From contig CAJTDX010000016.1 in the NCBI GenBank assembly GCA_910575155.1, positions 1 through 64,000 of the forward strand: 64,000 nucleotides of DNA, written 5' to 3'. Each line of letters starts with the position of its first letter. Positions within the stretch are counted from its first letter, which is position 1. Shown piece by piece: positions 47,593 through 56,925 of this stretch. The position numbers and the translations under genes are program-made. This stretch comes from Lachnospiraceae bacterium (GTDB taxonomy: Bacteria; Bacillota; Clostridia; Lachnospirales; Lachnospiraceae). The notes under the pieces are model-generated. The model was not told where the DNA came from. It saw only the letters and a program-made list of their open reading frames with translations, and made no database searches.

Positions 47593-48342
47593 TTGAAACA
47601 CACACCCGACTGGAAATTTATCCTGCCATTTTTTGCCGCGCTTGCGGTATTTGTGTTTTCAGCAGCGAGACTCGGAATGATATTCCGGGAATATGACCGG
47701 GGAAAGCAGCAATACCAGAAGCTTAAATCTGCCGTGGTGGTTCCCAAACCGGAACTTCCAGGAAAAGAAGAACCGCAATTTGCCATAGATTTCGAGAAAC
47801 TTAAGGAAATCAATCCCGATCTTGCAGCATGGATTTACATAGATCAATTAGGAATCAGTTATCCGGTTGTCCAGGGAAGCGATAACGATTATTATCTGGA
47901 TCATACCTTTTACAGAGAAGAAAATAAATGCGGAAGTATTTTTATAGAAGCGGGCAATCACAAAGATTTCAGCGATTTGAATACGTTTGTGTACGGCCAT
48001 AATATGAAAGACAAATCCATGTTCGCCAGGTTAAATGAATATCAGGAAGAAAAGATATTTCAGGAAAATCCGGAATTTTATATTTATACGCCGGAAGGGA
48101 TAAAGCGTTATCAGATTTTTTCCTGTTACATTGCCGCATTGGACTGGGATTCTTTTGAGATAGACTTTGAAACGGAAGAAGCATATGCCGCCTGGCAGGA
48201 TGCAGTGAAGAAGCGCAGCCTTTATGATACCGGAGTAACGCCTGTATGCGGACAGAGTACAGTGACATTGATGACCTGTACGCCTGCCGGAGAGAACTAC
48301 CGTTTTCTGGTGCATGGGGTTTTGAGAGATTATATACAGTGA
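47593..48342 (+). CDS. srtB: Class B sortase (249 aa)
   Basis: Membrane transpeptidase anchoring surface proteins to peptidoglycan. N-terminal membrane helix (PFFAALAVFVFSAARLGMIF), then a sortase barrel: YPVVQGSDNDYYLDHTF, catalytic His in VYGHNM, catalytic Cys in LMTCTP followed by Arg in ENYRFLVHG. TTG 47593 is preferred, with CAGGAG 9 bases upstream; the frame opens at an ATG at 47521 lacking a site. No substrate with a matching sorting motif is in the window. Sirtuin gene follows. Confidence 0.9.
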   Translation: MKHTPDWKFILPFFAALAVFVFSAARLGMIFREYDRGKQQYQKLKSAVVVPKPELPGKEEPQFAIDFEKLKEINPDLAAWIYIDQLGISYPVVQGSDNDYYLDHTFYREENKCGSIFIEAGNHKDFSDLNTFVYGHNMKDKSMFARLNEYQEEKIFQENPEFYIYTPEGIKRYQIFSCYIAALDWDSFEIDFETEEAYAAWQDAVKKRSLYDTGVTPVCGQSTVTLMTCTPAGENYRFLVHGVLRDYIQ

Positions 48343-48357
48343 AAAGGAGATACAGTG

Positions 48358-49101
48358 ATGGAGAAGTTAAACAGAGAAGAGAAAATTGACAAATTTTTGG
48401 AAATGGTGGAGAAATCCGATAATATTGTGTTTTTCGGAGGCGCCGGGGTATCTACGGAAAGCGGGATTCCTGATTTTCGGAGTGTGGACGGCCTGTATAA
48501 CCAGGAATATGATTATCCGCCGGAGACGATTTTAAGTCATACCTTTTACCGCAGGAATACAGAGGAATTTTACCGTTTTTACCGCAACAAGATGCTCTGC
48601 CTGACGGCGCAGCCCAATCCGGCGCACCGAAAGCTGGCGGATCTGGAGGCGGCAGGCAAGGTGAAGGCTGTGGTAACGCAGAATATTGACGGGCTTCACC
48701 AGCTTGCGGGAAGTAAAAAAGTGCTGGAACTGCATGGAAGCGTACACCGCAATTACTGTGAATCCTGCCATGCGCAGTATGATGCGCAATATATTCTCAA
48801 CAGCTCCGGAGTACCAAAATGTGAAAAGTGCGGCGGAGCGCTCAAACCGGATGTGGTGCTCTATGAGGAAGGACTTGATAACCGTATCATCCAGGAGGCC
48901 ATTTACTGCATCACCAATGCAGACATGCTGATTATCGGCGGAACGTCCCTTGCAGTATATCCGGCGGCAGGACTGATCGATTATTATCAGGGAGACAAAC
49001 TGATATTGGTAAATAAAACGGCGACGGCGCGGGACGGCATTGCAAATCTGACGCTTCAGGAGAGTATAGGAGAATTATTTGACCGCATTAAAATTTCATA
49101 A
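48358..49101 (+). CDS. NAD-dependent protein deacylase (sirtuin) (247 aa)
   Basis: Class-III deacylase. NAD-binding FFGGAGVSTESGIPDFRS and TQNIDGLH; catalytic His in LHGSVH; four zinc cysteines (CESCHAQYD...CEKCGG); ending GTSLAVYPAAGLI. GGAG is 7 bases before ATG 48358; an earlier GTG at 48355 is less likely. Might act on acyl-lysines; a specific target is not evident. Confidence 0.93.
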   Translation: MEKLNREEKIDKFLEMVEKSDNIVFFGGAGVSTESGIPDFRSVDGLYNQEYDYPPETILSHTFYRRNTEEFYRFYRNKMLCLTAQPNPAHRKLADLEAAGKVKAVVTQNIDGLHQLAGSKKVLELHGSVHRNYCESCHAQYDAQYILNSSGVPKCEKCGGALKPDVVLYEEGLDNRIIQEAIYCITNADMLIIGGTSLAVYPAAGLIDYYQGDKLILVNKTATARDGIANLTLQESIGELFDRIKIS

Positions 49102-49186
49102 AAAATGATAAAAATAGTGTATAGAAACGTCACAAAAAGCAGAAAAAAATAGTATGATTAACCAAAAAAAGACGGGAGAAGTTCGT

Positions 49187-49215
49187 TTGTAAATAAAAAA
49201 TAGGTATGATAGAAT
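49187..49215 (+). promoter_or_regulatory. Candidate promoter for the DUF951/signalling cluster
   Basis: TTGTAA (49187-49192), 17-base spacer, TAGAAT (49210-49215), 55 bases before ATG 49270. Confidence 0.5.
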
Positions 49216-49269
49216 ACCTGCACGGAACAATCAAAAAGAAAGTGAGAGTCGTTTAAAAGGAGAAAAAGT

Positions 49270-49485
49270 ATGCCGATACATTATGATGTTGGAGACATTG
49301 TACGCCTGAAAAAGCAGCATCCCTGCGGAAACAGCGAATGGGAAGTGCTGCGTGTGGGGGCGGATTTCCGTCTGAAATGTCTGGGATGCGGGCATCAGAT
49401 TATGGTTGCCCGAAAGCTGGTGGAAAAAAACACCAGAGGAATCAGAAAACCTGAGACAGATGAAGAACAGAAAGGGAAGAGATAA
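49270..49485 (+). CDS. DUF951-family zinc-ribbon-like protein (71 aa)
   Basis: Small conserved protein; B. subtilis YyzM is a member and is near the rpsF region. It has VGDIVRLKKQHPCGNSEWEVLRVGADFRLKC with CLGCGH near the end, resembling a zinc site. Function unknown. Ends 3 bases before the HD-GYP gene, so the signalling genes behind it are probably cotranscribed. Confidence 0.92.
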   Translation: MPIHYDVGDIVRLKKQHPCGNSEWEVLRVGADFRLKCLGCGHQIMVARKLVEKNTRGIRKPETDEEQKGKR

Positions 49486-49488
49486 GTT

Positions 49489-50508
49489 GTGGACAGAATA
49501 TTAGTAGTTGACGATGATATCATGAATCTGAAAATGGCGGAACATATCCTGAAAAAGAATTACGAAGTGATTTTGGTATCATCCGGTCAGGAAGCGCTGG
49601 ATTTTCTGGCGCAGGAGACCACGGATATGATTTTGCTGGATTTACATATGCCGGAACTGAACGGCTTAGAAACCATGGAACGCATCCAGGCCATGGATGA
49701 GGCGTCAGAGATTCCCGTTATTTTTCTGACGGCAGATAATGAAAGAGAGACAGAGATTAAGATTTTTAATGCAGGCGCCATGGATTATATCCAGAAGCCC
49801 TTTCTGGCGGAGGTGGTGCTTCGAAGAATTGGCCGTCTGCTGGAATTATTTCATTTACAGCAGTCTTTGCAGCAGGAAGTGGAAAAAAAGACGGGAGAAC
49901 TCAGAGAAAGCAGCCAGAGAATCCAGCGCCTGTCAGAACAGATTATGATGTCTCTGGCGAGCGTTATAGACGCCAAGGACACTTATACCAGAGGACATTC
50001 GATGCGCGTGGCGGAGTATGCCCGCGAACTGGCAAGGCGTATGGGCAAGACGCCCCGTGAACTTGATAATATTTATTATAGCGGTTTGCTGCATGATATC
50101 GGCAAAATAGGCGTTTCAAATAAAATTATCAATAAGCCGGGCAGACTGACGGAGGAAGAATATAATGTAATGCGCGCGCATCCGGAAATCGGGGCGGAAA
50201 TTCTCGGTAACATCTCAGAGCTTCCCGATATTTCCATAGGCGCGCACTGGCATCATGAGCATTATGACGGCTCAGGTTATCCGGACCGCTTGGCGGGGGA
50301 GGAAATTCCTGAGGTTGCGAGAATCATCGGAGTGGCCGATGCCTATGATGCGATGGCTTCCCGGCGCAGTTACCGCGATGTGCTTCCGCAGGAAGTCGTC
50401 CGCAAAGAGATTGAAAAAGCCAAAGGAATACAGTTTGATCCTGTAATTGCAGAATATATGATAAAAATGATAGAAGAAGATAAAGAGTATAAGATGAGAG
50501 AACAATAA
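49489..50508 (+). CDS. Receiver-HD-GYP response regulator (339 aa)
   Basis: Two domains: receiver (residues 1-120, phosphoacceptor Asp51 in MILLDLHMPELNG) and HD-GYP (about 155-330) with HSMRVAEYARELA, LLHDIGKIG, HPEIGAEIL, HHEHYDGSGYP. HD-GYP domains hydrolyse c-di-GMP. GTG start. It precedes a hybrid kinase with an HPt domain, likely phosphate donor. No GGDEF cyclase is in the window. Confidence 0.93.
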   Translation: MDRILVVDDDIMNLKMAEHILKKNYEVILVSSGQEALDFLAQETTDMILLDLHMPELNGLETMERIQAMDEASEIPVIFLTADNERETEIKIFNAGAMDYIQKPFLAEVVLRRIGRLLELFHLQQSLQQEVEKKTGELRESSQRIQRLSEQIMMSLASVIDAKDTYTRGHSMRVAEYARELARRMGKTPRELDNIYYSGLLHDIGKIGVSNKIINKPGRLTEEEYNVMRAHPEIGAEILGNISELPDISIGAHWHHEHYDGSGYPDRLAGEEIPEVARIIGVADAYDAMASRRSYRDVLPQEVVRKEIEKAKGIQFDPVIAEYMIKMIEEDKEYKMREQ

Positions 50509-50550
50509 GTTCCGCAATTGTCTGAAAACAGAAGAAAGGAAGAAACGTGA

Positions 50551-53124
50551 ATGGATAAGCAGGATTTGAGTGAAGATATCAGACATATTGAGGAACAAAT
50601 GGGGAATCATCTGCTGATGGTGTGTATGGCGAGTGTTCTCAGCCTTGTGCTGATCTGTTTTACGATCGTAATGTCATGGGAATTATGGACAATTCCTCTG
50701 ATTGTTATTGGAATTTTGAGTATCTGGTGTTTTCATATCGGAAATTTCATTTCCGGAAAAGCATATGAATACGTATGCACCGGATTTATGATTGTGGAAT
50801 GCTTTTATTTTGGCGTACACCGGCAAAGCTTTACAAGTATGCCCGTTTTGATCTGTCTTTTGTTTCTGATGCTGGCGCTGCTGGAAAAAAAGTTTTTGGT
50901 CTATCTGGTGGAACTCATGTATCTGGCGGCGTTTTTGTATTATTTCATATTGCTTCGCGCAGCAGGGGAAGGTATCATGCGAGGGGATATAGCCGGGATG
51001 GCAGTAGGATTTCTTGGCACCGCCGGCGCAATGGTATTTTCCCTTTTTATTTTGGAACGGAGGCGGGAAAGCCGCAGGGAAATCCGGGAAATGGAAGGTA
51101 AAGTATCCGCGGCCAGACAGCAAAATGCAGATTTTTTATCGAATGTGTCGCATGAGCTGCGCACGCCTATCAATATGGTGACGGGAATCAGCGAAGTAGA
51201 GCTTGGCAGGGATCTGCCGCAGGAGCTGAAAGAAAGTATGCACTCCATTCAGCTCGCGGGCAAACGGCTGGCAGGGCAGATTAATGATATTCTGGATTAT
51301 ACGGAAATTGCGGGAAATACGCTGGTAGTGACGAATGAAAACTATATGCCGGCGTCAATTATCAATGATATTGTCACGCTGGCAGGTATGATGGAAAGAA
51401 GCTCCCGGTTGGAAATGGTGTTTGATCTGGAAACCGCGCTGCCGGCCCTTTTGATTGGAGACGCTGAAAAAATTTCCAGGGTTCTCTGGATTCTGACAGA
51501 AAACGCGATTAAGTTTACAGAAGAGGGAGGAATTTATGTTTTTATGGGCTTTCGGCGGGAACGCTATGGAATAAATCTAAATATTGTTATTGAAGATACC
51601 GGAAAGGGAATGACGCCGGAACAGATTTCCAGCGTATATAACGATTTTTTTCAGGCGGAGAGCGGATGCACCCGCTGCAGCAGGGGACTGGGGCTGGGAA
51701 TATCTATCGCTCAGGGGCTCTTAAACGCTATGGGCGGTTTTCTCCATTTTGAGAGTCCGGCAGGACAGGGGACAAAGGTAACGATATCCATTCCCCAGAA
51801 AGTAGCGGATGAAACGCCCTGTATGACAGTTGCGGACGCCCAGAACATGTGCATTGCATGTTATTTGACACAAAATAAATATAACCGCAGCGAGGTCAGA
51901 GAATATTACAGCCGCATGATACGGCATCTGGCGGAAGGATTGGGAACTTCGGCATATCTCGCTCATCATATGGAAGAACTGGACCGTCTGCTTCGTACGC
52001 ATGAAATTACGCATTTATTTCTTGCCAGGGAAGAATATGAGGCAGACCGTACATATTTTGAGGAGCTGGGGAGAACGGTTTGTATTGCCTTGATTACCGA
52101 CAGAGAATTTGAACCGCCAAAGGGCAGCAGCCTTTATCTGCTGAAAAAACCGTTTTTTGCACTCCCGATTGTCAATCTGCTGAATGGAATGGCTCACAGC
52201 GTCAATTTGGGCGTCAGTATGCAGGAAGACCGGGTTTTTACCTGCGCAGGCCTTAAAACCCTGGTTGTGGATGATGAAGAGATGAACCTGGTAGTTGCAA
52301 GGGGCATTTTAAAGCGTTACGGAATGCAGATTGATACCTGTCTGAGCGGCGCCGCGGCAGTGGAACAATGTATGAATACGGAGTATGGGCTGATTTTTCT
52401 GGACCATATGATGCCGGGCATGGACGGCGTGGAAACTTTAAAGCGTATTCGTGAGCTGCGGGGCGGCTTATATAAACGTCTGCCAATTGTGGCTCTGACG
52501 GCAAATGCGATCAGCGGGGCAAGGGAAATGTTCAAAAGCGAAGGTTTTACGGAATTTGTTCCAAAACCTGTGGAACGGCCGGTGCTGGAACGGGTTTTGC
52601 GCAAGATCTTGCCGGAAGAATGCATTCAGTACGAGACGCCGGGCGTGAACGCGGCGTCAGAGACGGAAACAGGGAAATCGGCACAGAAGCCGGAAGCAGA
52701 AACGTATGCGGCGGAGCCAGAAAAAGATCTGTCTGCACAGGAGCCGCGTTCGGCGCTGGAACGTTTGCAGCAGTCGGGCATTGATGTGGAGCTGGGGCTT
52801 GACTACTGCGCAGGCGCGGAGGATTTTTATCTGGAAATGCTGCAGATGTACTGCGATCAGGAAAAAGAGAAAAAGCAGGAGCTGGCCGCTCTTTTTGAAA
52901 ACGGCGACTGGGAAGCTTATACGGTCAAGGTACATGCGCTCAAAAGTACGTCGCTCACCATTGGCGCAAAGGAATTGTCTGAACAGGCAAAGGAGCTGGA
53001 ATTGGCGGGGAAGGATAAAAATGAGACGTTTATCCGGGAGAACCACGACCGCCTGATGGAGAATTATGAAACGCTCTGTGAAAAGATTGCCAAAAGTATT
53101 CAGGAAGGGGACGGAATGCAGTGA
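50551..53124 (+). CDS. Hybrid sensor histidine kinase with receiver and HPt (857 aa)
   Basis: Six membrane helices (about 20-165) and no obvious sensor domain. The order then is HisKA (His201 in SNVSHELRTPIN), HATPase (about 290-415), a degenerate receiver-like region (about 430-550, no DD or phosphoacceptor Asp), a true receiver (Asp618 in GLIFLDHMMPGMDG), an acidic linker, and a C-terminal HPt (His795 in VHALKSTS). Thus a full His-Asp-His relay in one chain. Its TGA overlaps the GTG of the next gene (GTGA), so the two kinases are coupled. Confidence 0.92.
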   Translation: MDKQDLSEDIRHIEEQMGNHLLMVCMASVLSLVLICFTIVMSWELWTIPLIVIGILSIWCFHIGNFISGKAYEYVCTGFMIVECFYFGVHRQSFTSMPVLICLLFLMLALLEKKFLVYLVELMYLAAFLYYFILLRAAGEGIMRGDIAGMAVGFLGTAGAMVFSLFILERRRESRREIREMEGKVSAARQQNADFLSNVSHELRTPINMVTGISEVELGRDLPQELKESMHSIQLAGKRLAGQINDILDYTEIAGNTLVVTNENYMPASIINDIVTLAGMMERSSRLEMVFDLETALPALLIGDAEKISRVLWILTENAIKFTEEGGIYVFMGFRRERYGINLNIVIEDTGKGMTPEQISSVYNDFFQAESGCTRCSRGLGLGISIAQGLLNAMGGFLHFESPAGQGTKVTISIPQKVADETPCMTVADAQNMCIACYLTQNKYNRSEVREYYSRMIRHLAEGLGTSAYLAHHMEELDRLLRTHEITHLFLAREEYEADRTYFEELGRTVCIALITDREFEPPKGSSLYLLKKPFFALPIVNLLNGMAHSVNLGVSMQEDRVFTCAGLKTLVVDDEEMNLVVARGILKRYGMQIDTCLSGAAAVEQCMNTEYGLIFLDHMMPGMDGVETLKRIRELRGGLYKRLPIVALTANAISGAREMFKSEGFTEFVPKPVERPVLERVLRKILPEECIQYETPGVNAASETETGKSAQKPEAETYAAEPEKDLSAQEPRSALERLQQSGIDVELGLDYCAGAEDFYLEMLQMYCDQEKEKKQELAALFENGDWEAYTVKVHALKSTSLTIGAKELSEQAKELELAGKDKNETFIRENHDRLMENYETLCEKIAKSIQEGDGMQ

Positions 53125-55781
53125 TTAAAAAATTTGTAAAGCCAATTTTGGATCATAAAGTGGATCTGCAGGAGCGGATTTTTCGCCTGGTGACGGGAAT
53201 GGAGGTGACAGCCCTTACGCTTATGCTGCTGGGAGGGATGTTTACCGGGGAAAATGTGGAGAGCCTGGCTGTTTTGTTCGTCTGTATCATCCTGGTTGCG
53301 GCAGTCGCCTCATTTGGTATTTCCAGAAAAAGGATCAACATGGGAGCGACTCTGTCAGGGATAGTTCTGCTCATTTTTTTCCCGCTGAATTTTTTTGCGT
53401 CAGGAGGAATGTACGGAGGAGCGTCTCTGTGGCAGATCTTCCTGTTTGTGTATGTCAGTATAACGCTGTGCGGGATGCGCAGAATTATATTTTTTCTGTG
53501 CGGCATAGCGGAGACGGTTCTGTGCTATTATCTTGATTTTAAACATCCGGAATATGTGATTGTACATACCGTAAATTCGGCGCATATCGATCTGGCAATG
53601 TCGGCTGTTTTGGTGGGAATTTTGATCAGTATCATGATCTTGTTTCAAAACTATATTTATCAGGAAGAAAACCGCATTACCAATCAGCAAAAACAGGAGA
53701 TTGAGGAACTGAGCAAGGCGGAAAACCATTTCTTTTCCAGTATGAGCCATGAAATCCGCACGCCGATCAATACGATTATCGGTTTAAATGAGATGATACT
53801 GCGCAGCGACGTCTCAGAAGATGTGGCGGAAAACGCCAGGAATATCCAGGGAGCCAGCAAAATGCTGCTGACAATCATCAATGATATTCTGGATATGTCA
53901 AAGATTGAATCCGGAAACATGGATATAGTCAAAGTCTCCTATGAGACGGGAGTGTTTTTTTCGGACATCATCAATATGATCTGGATTAAGGCGCAGGAAA
54001 AAAACCTGGAGTTTCATTTAGACATTGATTCTTCTATTCCCAGCCAGCTCTACGGCGACGAGGTGCGTATCAAGCAGATTCTCATTAATCTGTTAAACAA
54101 TGCTGTCAAGTATACCAGTGAAGGAGCAGTTACGCTGTCTGTGCGATGTGAGCGCAGAGGGGTGAACGCTGTGCGCGTCTGCTATTCCGTGCAGGATACT
54201 GGTTTAGGGGTGAAACAGGAGGATATTCCTGATCTATTCAGCGCCTTTAAGCGCATAGATGAAAAGAAGAACCGTTACATTGAGGGAACCGGATTGGGTC
54301 TGAGTATTGTAAAGCAGCTTGTGGATCTAATGGATGGTGAAATTACTGTCAACAGCGTCTATACCAAAGGAACGACGTTTCTTGTCACGCTTGACCAGGA
54401 CATTATAGAAGAACAGGAGCTGGGAGTATTTTCGCTGGATTCCAGAACGGGAACCGGGAACCGGGCGCAGTACAGGCAGAGCTTTGAGGCGCCGGAAGCC
54501 CGGCTTCTGATCGTGGACGATAATGAGATGAATCTTGTGGTGGAAAAGAAACTGCTGTCAGATACGAAAATACAGATTGACACGGCGTCCAGCGGCGCGG
54601 AATGTTTAAAATACACTTTGAAGAAGCGTTATGACGGGATCCTGATGGATCATATGATGCCTGAAATGGACGGGATTGAGTGTTTTCATGCGATTCGTAA
54701 TCAGCCTGCGGGACTGTGCCGGGATGTGCCTGTGATAGCCCTTACGGCAAACGCGGGCAGCGTGAACCAGCTTCTGTATAAAAAGGAAGGGTTTAACGGA
54801 TATCTGGCAAAACCTGTGAGCGGCGTGCTGCTGGAGGCGGCGGTAATGAATATTCTGCCCAGAGAGCTGGTAATTTCCAACGAGGACGCCATGCAGGCAG
54901 AAGTGGGAAAAGAAGTGCTGATGTTTGACCAGAGGAAACGTGTATCCCTTATGATTACCACAGACAGCGTAGCGGATCTTCCGGAACCATTTTTGAAACG
55001 AATGGGGATTTCTGTGCTGCCTTATTATATCTGTACGGATTATGGACGCTTTCTGGACGGCACGGAGCTGAAAGCGGATGATCTGCTGCTCTACCTGTCC
55101 GAAGGAAAGCGGGCGTTTTCCAGGGCGCCGGATGTGGAAGATTATGTTAATTTCTTTGCGCAGAAACTGACGGAAGCGCAGAATGTAGTACACATTTCTA
55201 TGGCGAAACATGCCAGCGAAGGATATCAACATGCGCTGGAAGCTGCAAGATCTTTTGAAAATGTTACAGTGCTTGATTCAGGGCATCTTTCCAGCGGACT
55301 GGGACTTTCTGTGCTGCATGCGGCGCATTATGCGGGCCTCAACGCTTCCAGAGAGGAAATTATTGAGCAGGTGGAAGCTGTGAAGAAATGTATTTCCAGC
55401 AGTTTTATTATGGGCAATACGAGGATGCTTCACCAGGGAGGAAGGATTTCCAGGAGCGTGTATGTTTTTTGTGAGAAATTGCTTCTGCACCCTGTGATTA
55501 AGCTCCATAAAAGTAAGATGACGGTGGGTGGAATCATGATGGGAAGTTCTGCCCATGTGGCGGAACAGTATATCCGCAGGACGCTGAAAAATGTATCTGA
55601 GATTGACAAAAGCATTTTATTCCTGACTTATTCCGGAATGAGTTCCCGGCAGTTGACGGAGATTAAGAAGATGGTACAGAAACAATGTCCTTTTGAACGG
55701 ATTTATCTGCAGAAATCTTCCGCGTCCATTTCATGTAACTGCGGTCCAGGTTCTTTTGGGCTGCTGTTTTTAAAAATGTAG
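53121..55781 (+). CDS. Hybrid histidine kinase fused to a C-terminal DegV (lipid-binding) domain (886 aa)
   Basis: Four or so membrane helices (residues 25-175), HisKA (His210 in SSMSHEIRTPIN), HATPase (about 305-430, GTGLGLSIV), receiver (about 462-575, Asp510 in GILMDHMMPEMDG). Residues about 608-886 then form a complete DegV domain. Its marks: MITTDSVADLPEPF, SMAKHASEGYQHA, NTRMLHQGGRIS, HPVIKL and CGPGSFGLLF. Stand-alone DegV (FakB) proteins carry fatty acids for FakA. The canonical TSQPS, second serine, and His before GPG appear changed (FSRAP, SM, N), so a different ligand is possible. GTG start overlaps the prior stop. I know no characterised kinase with this domain. Confidence 0.88.
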   Translation: MIKKFVKPILDHKVDLQERIFRLVTGMEVTALTLMLLGGMFTGENVESLAVLFVCIILVAAVASFGISRKRINMGATLSGIVLLIFFPLNFFASGGMYGGASLWQIFLFVYVSITLCGMRRIIFFLCGIAETVLCYYLDFKHPEYVIVHTVNSAHIDLAMSAVLVGILISIMILFQNYIYQEENRITNQQKQEIEELSKAENHFFSSMSHEIRTPINTIIGLNEMILRSDVSEDVAENARNIQGASKMLLTIINDILDMSKIESGNMDIVKVSYETGVFFSDIINMIWIKAQEKNLEFHLDIDSSIPSQLYGDEVRIKQILINLLNNAVKYTSEGAVTLSVRCERRGVNAVRVCYSVQDTGLGVKQEDIPDLFSAFKRIDEKKNRYIEGTGLGLSIVKQLVDLMDGEITVNSVYTKGTTFLVTLDQDIIEEQELGVFSLDSRTGTGNRAQYRQSFEAPEARLLIVDDNEMNLVVEKKLLSDTKIQIDTASSGAECLKYTLKKRYDGILMDHMMPEMDGIECFHAIRNQPAGLCRDVPVIALTANAGSVNQLLYKKEGFNGYLAKPVSGVLLEAAVMNILPRELVISNEDAMQAEVGKEVLMFDQRKRVSLMITTDSVADLPEPFLKRMGISVLPYYICTDYGRFLDGTELKADDLLLYLSEGKRAFSRAPDVEDYVNFFAQKLTEAQNVVHISMAKHASEGYQHALEAARSFENVTVLDSGHLSSGLGLSVLHAAHYAGLNASREEIIEQVEAVKKCISSSFIMGNTRMLHQGGRISRSVYVFCEKLLLHPVIKLHKSKMTVGGIMMGSSAHVAEQYIRRTLKNVSEIDKSILFLTYSGMSSRQLTEIKKMVQKQCPFERIYLQKSSASISCNCGPGSFGLLFLKM

Positions 55782-55877
55782 GCCGGGCGCAGGAAGATAT
55801 GAAAATTTTTCCGGGTGAAATTTTTCCAGAGAAATGTTATGATATCAAGGTAAATGAAACTTGAGGTCGAGGCGGTT

Positions 55878-56909
55878 ATGAGAGAAAACAGGAACAGGAA
55901 AAACCGGAAAAAAATCACAGTGATCCTTGGACTGGCGGCAGCGGCTCTGCTGGCCGGATATATCATACTGGTAAATATACTGGTCAGCGCGGCGCTGGTG
56001 CCCTCCTTTATGGAAAAACTGGATGCTTTTGAACGGATCACAAAAGAAAGTTATGCGGCGCAGGTTCAGACGTCTGATATTAAAATCAACAGGAACGCGG
56101 CGTTAAAGGAAACCAGAGAATGGCTTAAGACGGCTGAGAGCCGCAAGATTTCCAGAGAGACGGAGGAAGGATACCGGCTGATTGCAGAAGAGTTTCCGGC
56201 GGAGGAAAAGGGAAGCGGCCGGCAGAAGAATCATAAATGGGTATTATTGCTGCACGGATATACTGGCTGGAAAGAAGAAATGTATCCCTTTGCCCTCTGG
56301 TATCATCAGCAGGGTTATCATGTACTTGCGCCGGATTTGCGCTGCCAGGGGGAAAGCCAGGGTGATTTTATCGGCATGGGATGGACGGATCACTTTGACA
56401 ATATGCTCTGGATTGAATATATTTTATCACAGGATCCTGAGGCGCAGATTATACTTCACGGCCAGTCCATGGGGGCTGCCGCGGCGCTGATGATGACAGG
56501 GGAAGAGGATCTGCCGGAGAATATCTGCGCGGTTATTTCTGACTGTGCTTATACGGACGCCTATTCCATGTTTGGAGAAAAAATTAAGGAATGGTTTGGG
56601 CTGCCGGCGTTTCCTCTGGTGGATTCCGCATGTGTGGCGCTTCGCATCCGGGGCGGCTATAATCTCAGGGATGCGTCCGCCCTGGACGCCGTGAAAAAAA
56701 GCAGGGTGCCGACGCTGTTTATACATGGGGATGAAGACGCCATGATTTCTGTGCGGATGGCAAAGGAGCTGTATGAAGCCGCGGTCTGTGAGAAAGAGCT
56801 GCTGATTGTAGAGGGAGCGGGACACGCGCAGTCCCAGGACAAAGATCCATCTACATATTATGGGAAAATTAAGTATTTTTTAGGAAAAAACCTTGCAAAA
56901 TGCCAGTAG
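55878..56909 (+). CDS. Membrane-anchored alpha/beta hydrolase (343 aa)
   Basis: One N-terminal helix (residues about 10-35) after a basic stretch (RENRNRKNRKK), outside then. The hydrolase core has oxyanion LLHGYTGWKE, nucleophile Ser in GQSMGAA, catalytic Asp in LFIHGDEDAMIS, His in GAGHAQS. It resembles serine aminopeptidase/lipase-type hydrolases. Start 55878 is preferred (GAGG 5 bases upstream), though 55854 is possible. It is downstream of the DegV-fused kinase (about 95-base gap). A role in releasing the lipid that kinase senses is speculation. Confidence 0.87.
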   Translation: MRENRNRKNRKKITVILGLAAAALLAGYIILVNILVSAALVPSFMEKLDAFERITKESYAAQVQTSDIKINRNAALKETREWLKTAESRKISRETEEGYRLIAEEFPAEEKGSGRQKNHKWVLLLHGYTGWKEEMYPFALWYHQQGYHVLAPDLRCQGESQGDFIGMGWTDHFDNMLWIEYILSQDPEAQIILHGQSMGAAAALMMTGEEDLPENICAVISDCAYTDAYSMFGEKIKEWFGLPAFPLVDSACVALRIRGGYNLRDASALDAVKKSRVPTLFIHGDEDAMISVRMAKELYEAAVCEKELLIVEGAGHAQSQDKDPSTYYGKIKYFLGKNLAKCQ

Positions 56910-56921
56910 TTATGGTAAACT
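56893..56921 (+). promoter_or_regulatory. Candidate promoter of rpsF-ssb-rpsR
   Basis: TTGCAA (56893-56898), 17-base spacer, TAAACT (56916-56921), overlapping the end of the hydrolase gene; leader about 70 bases. Confidence 0.6.
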
Positions 56922-56925
56922 GACA

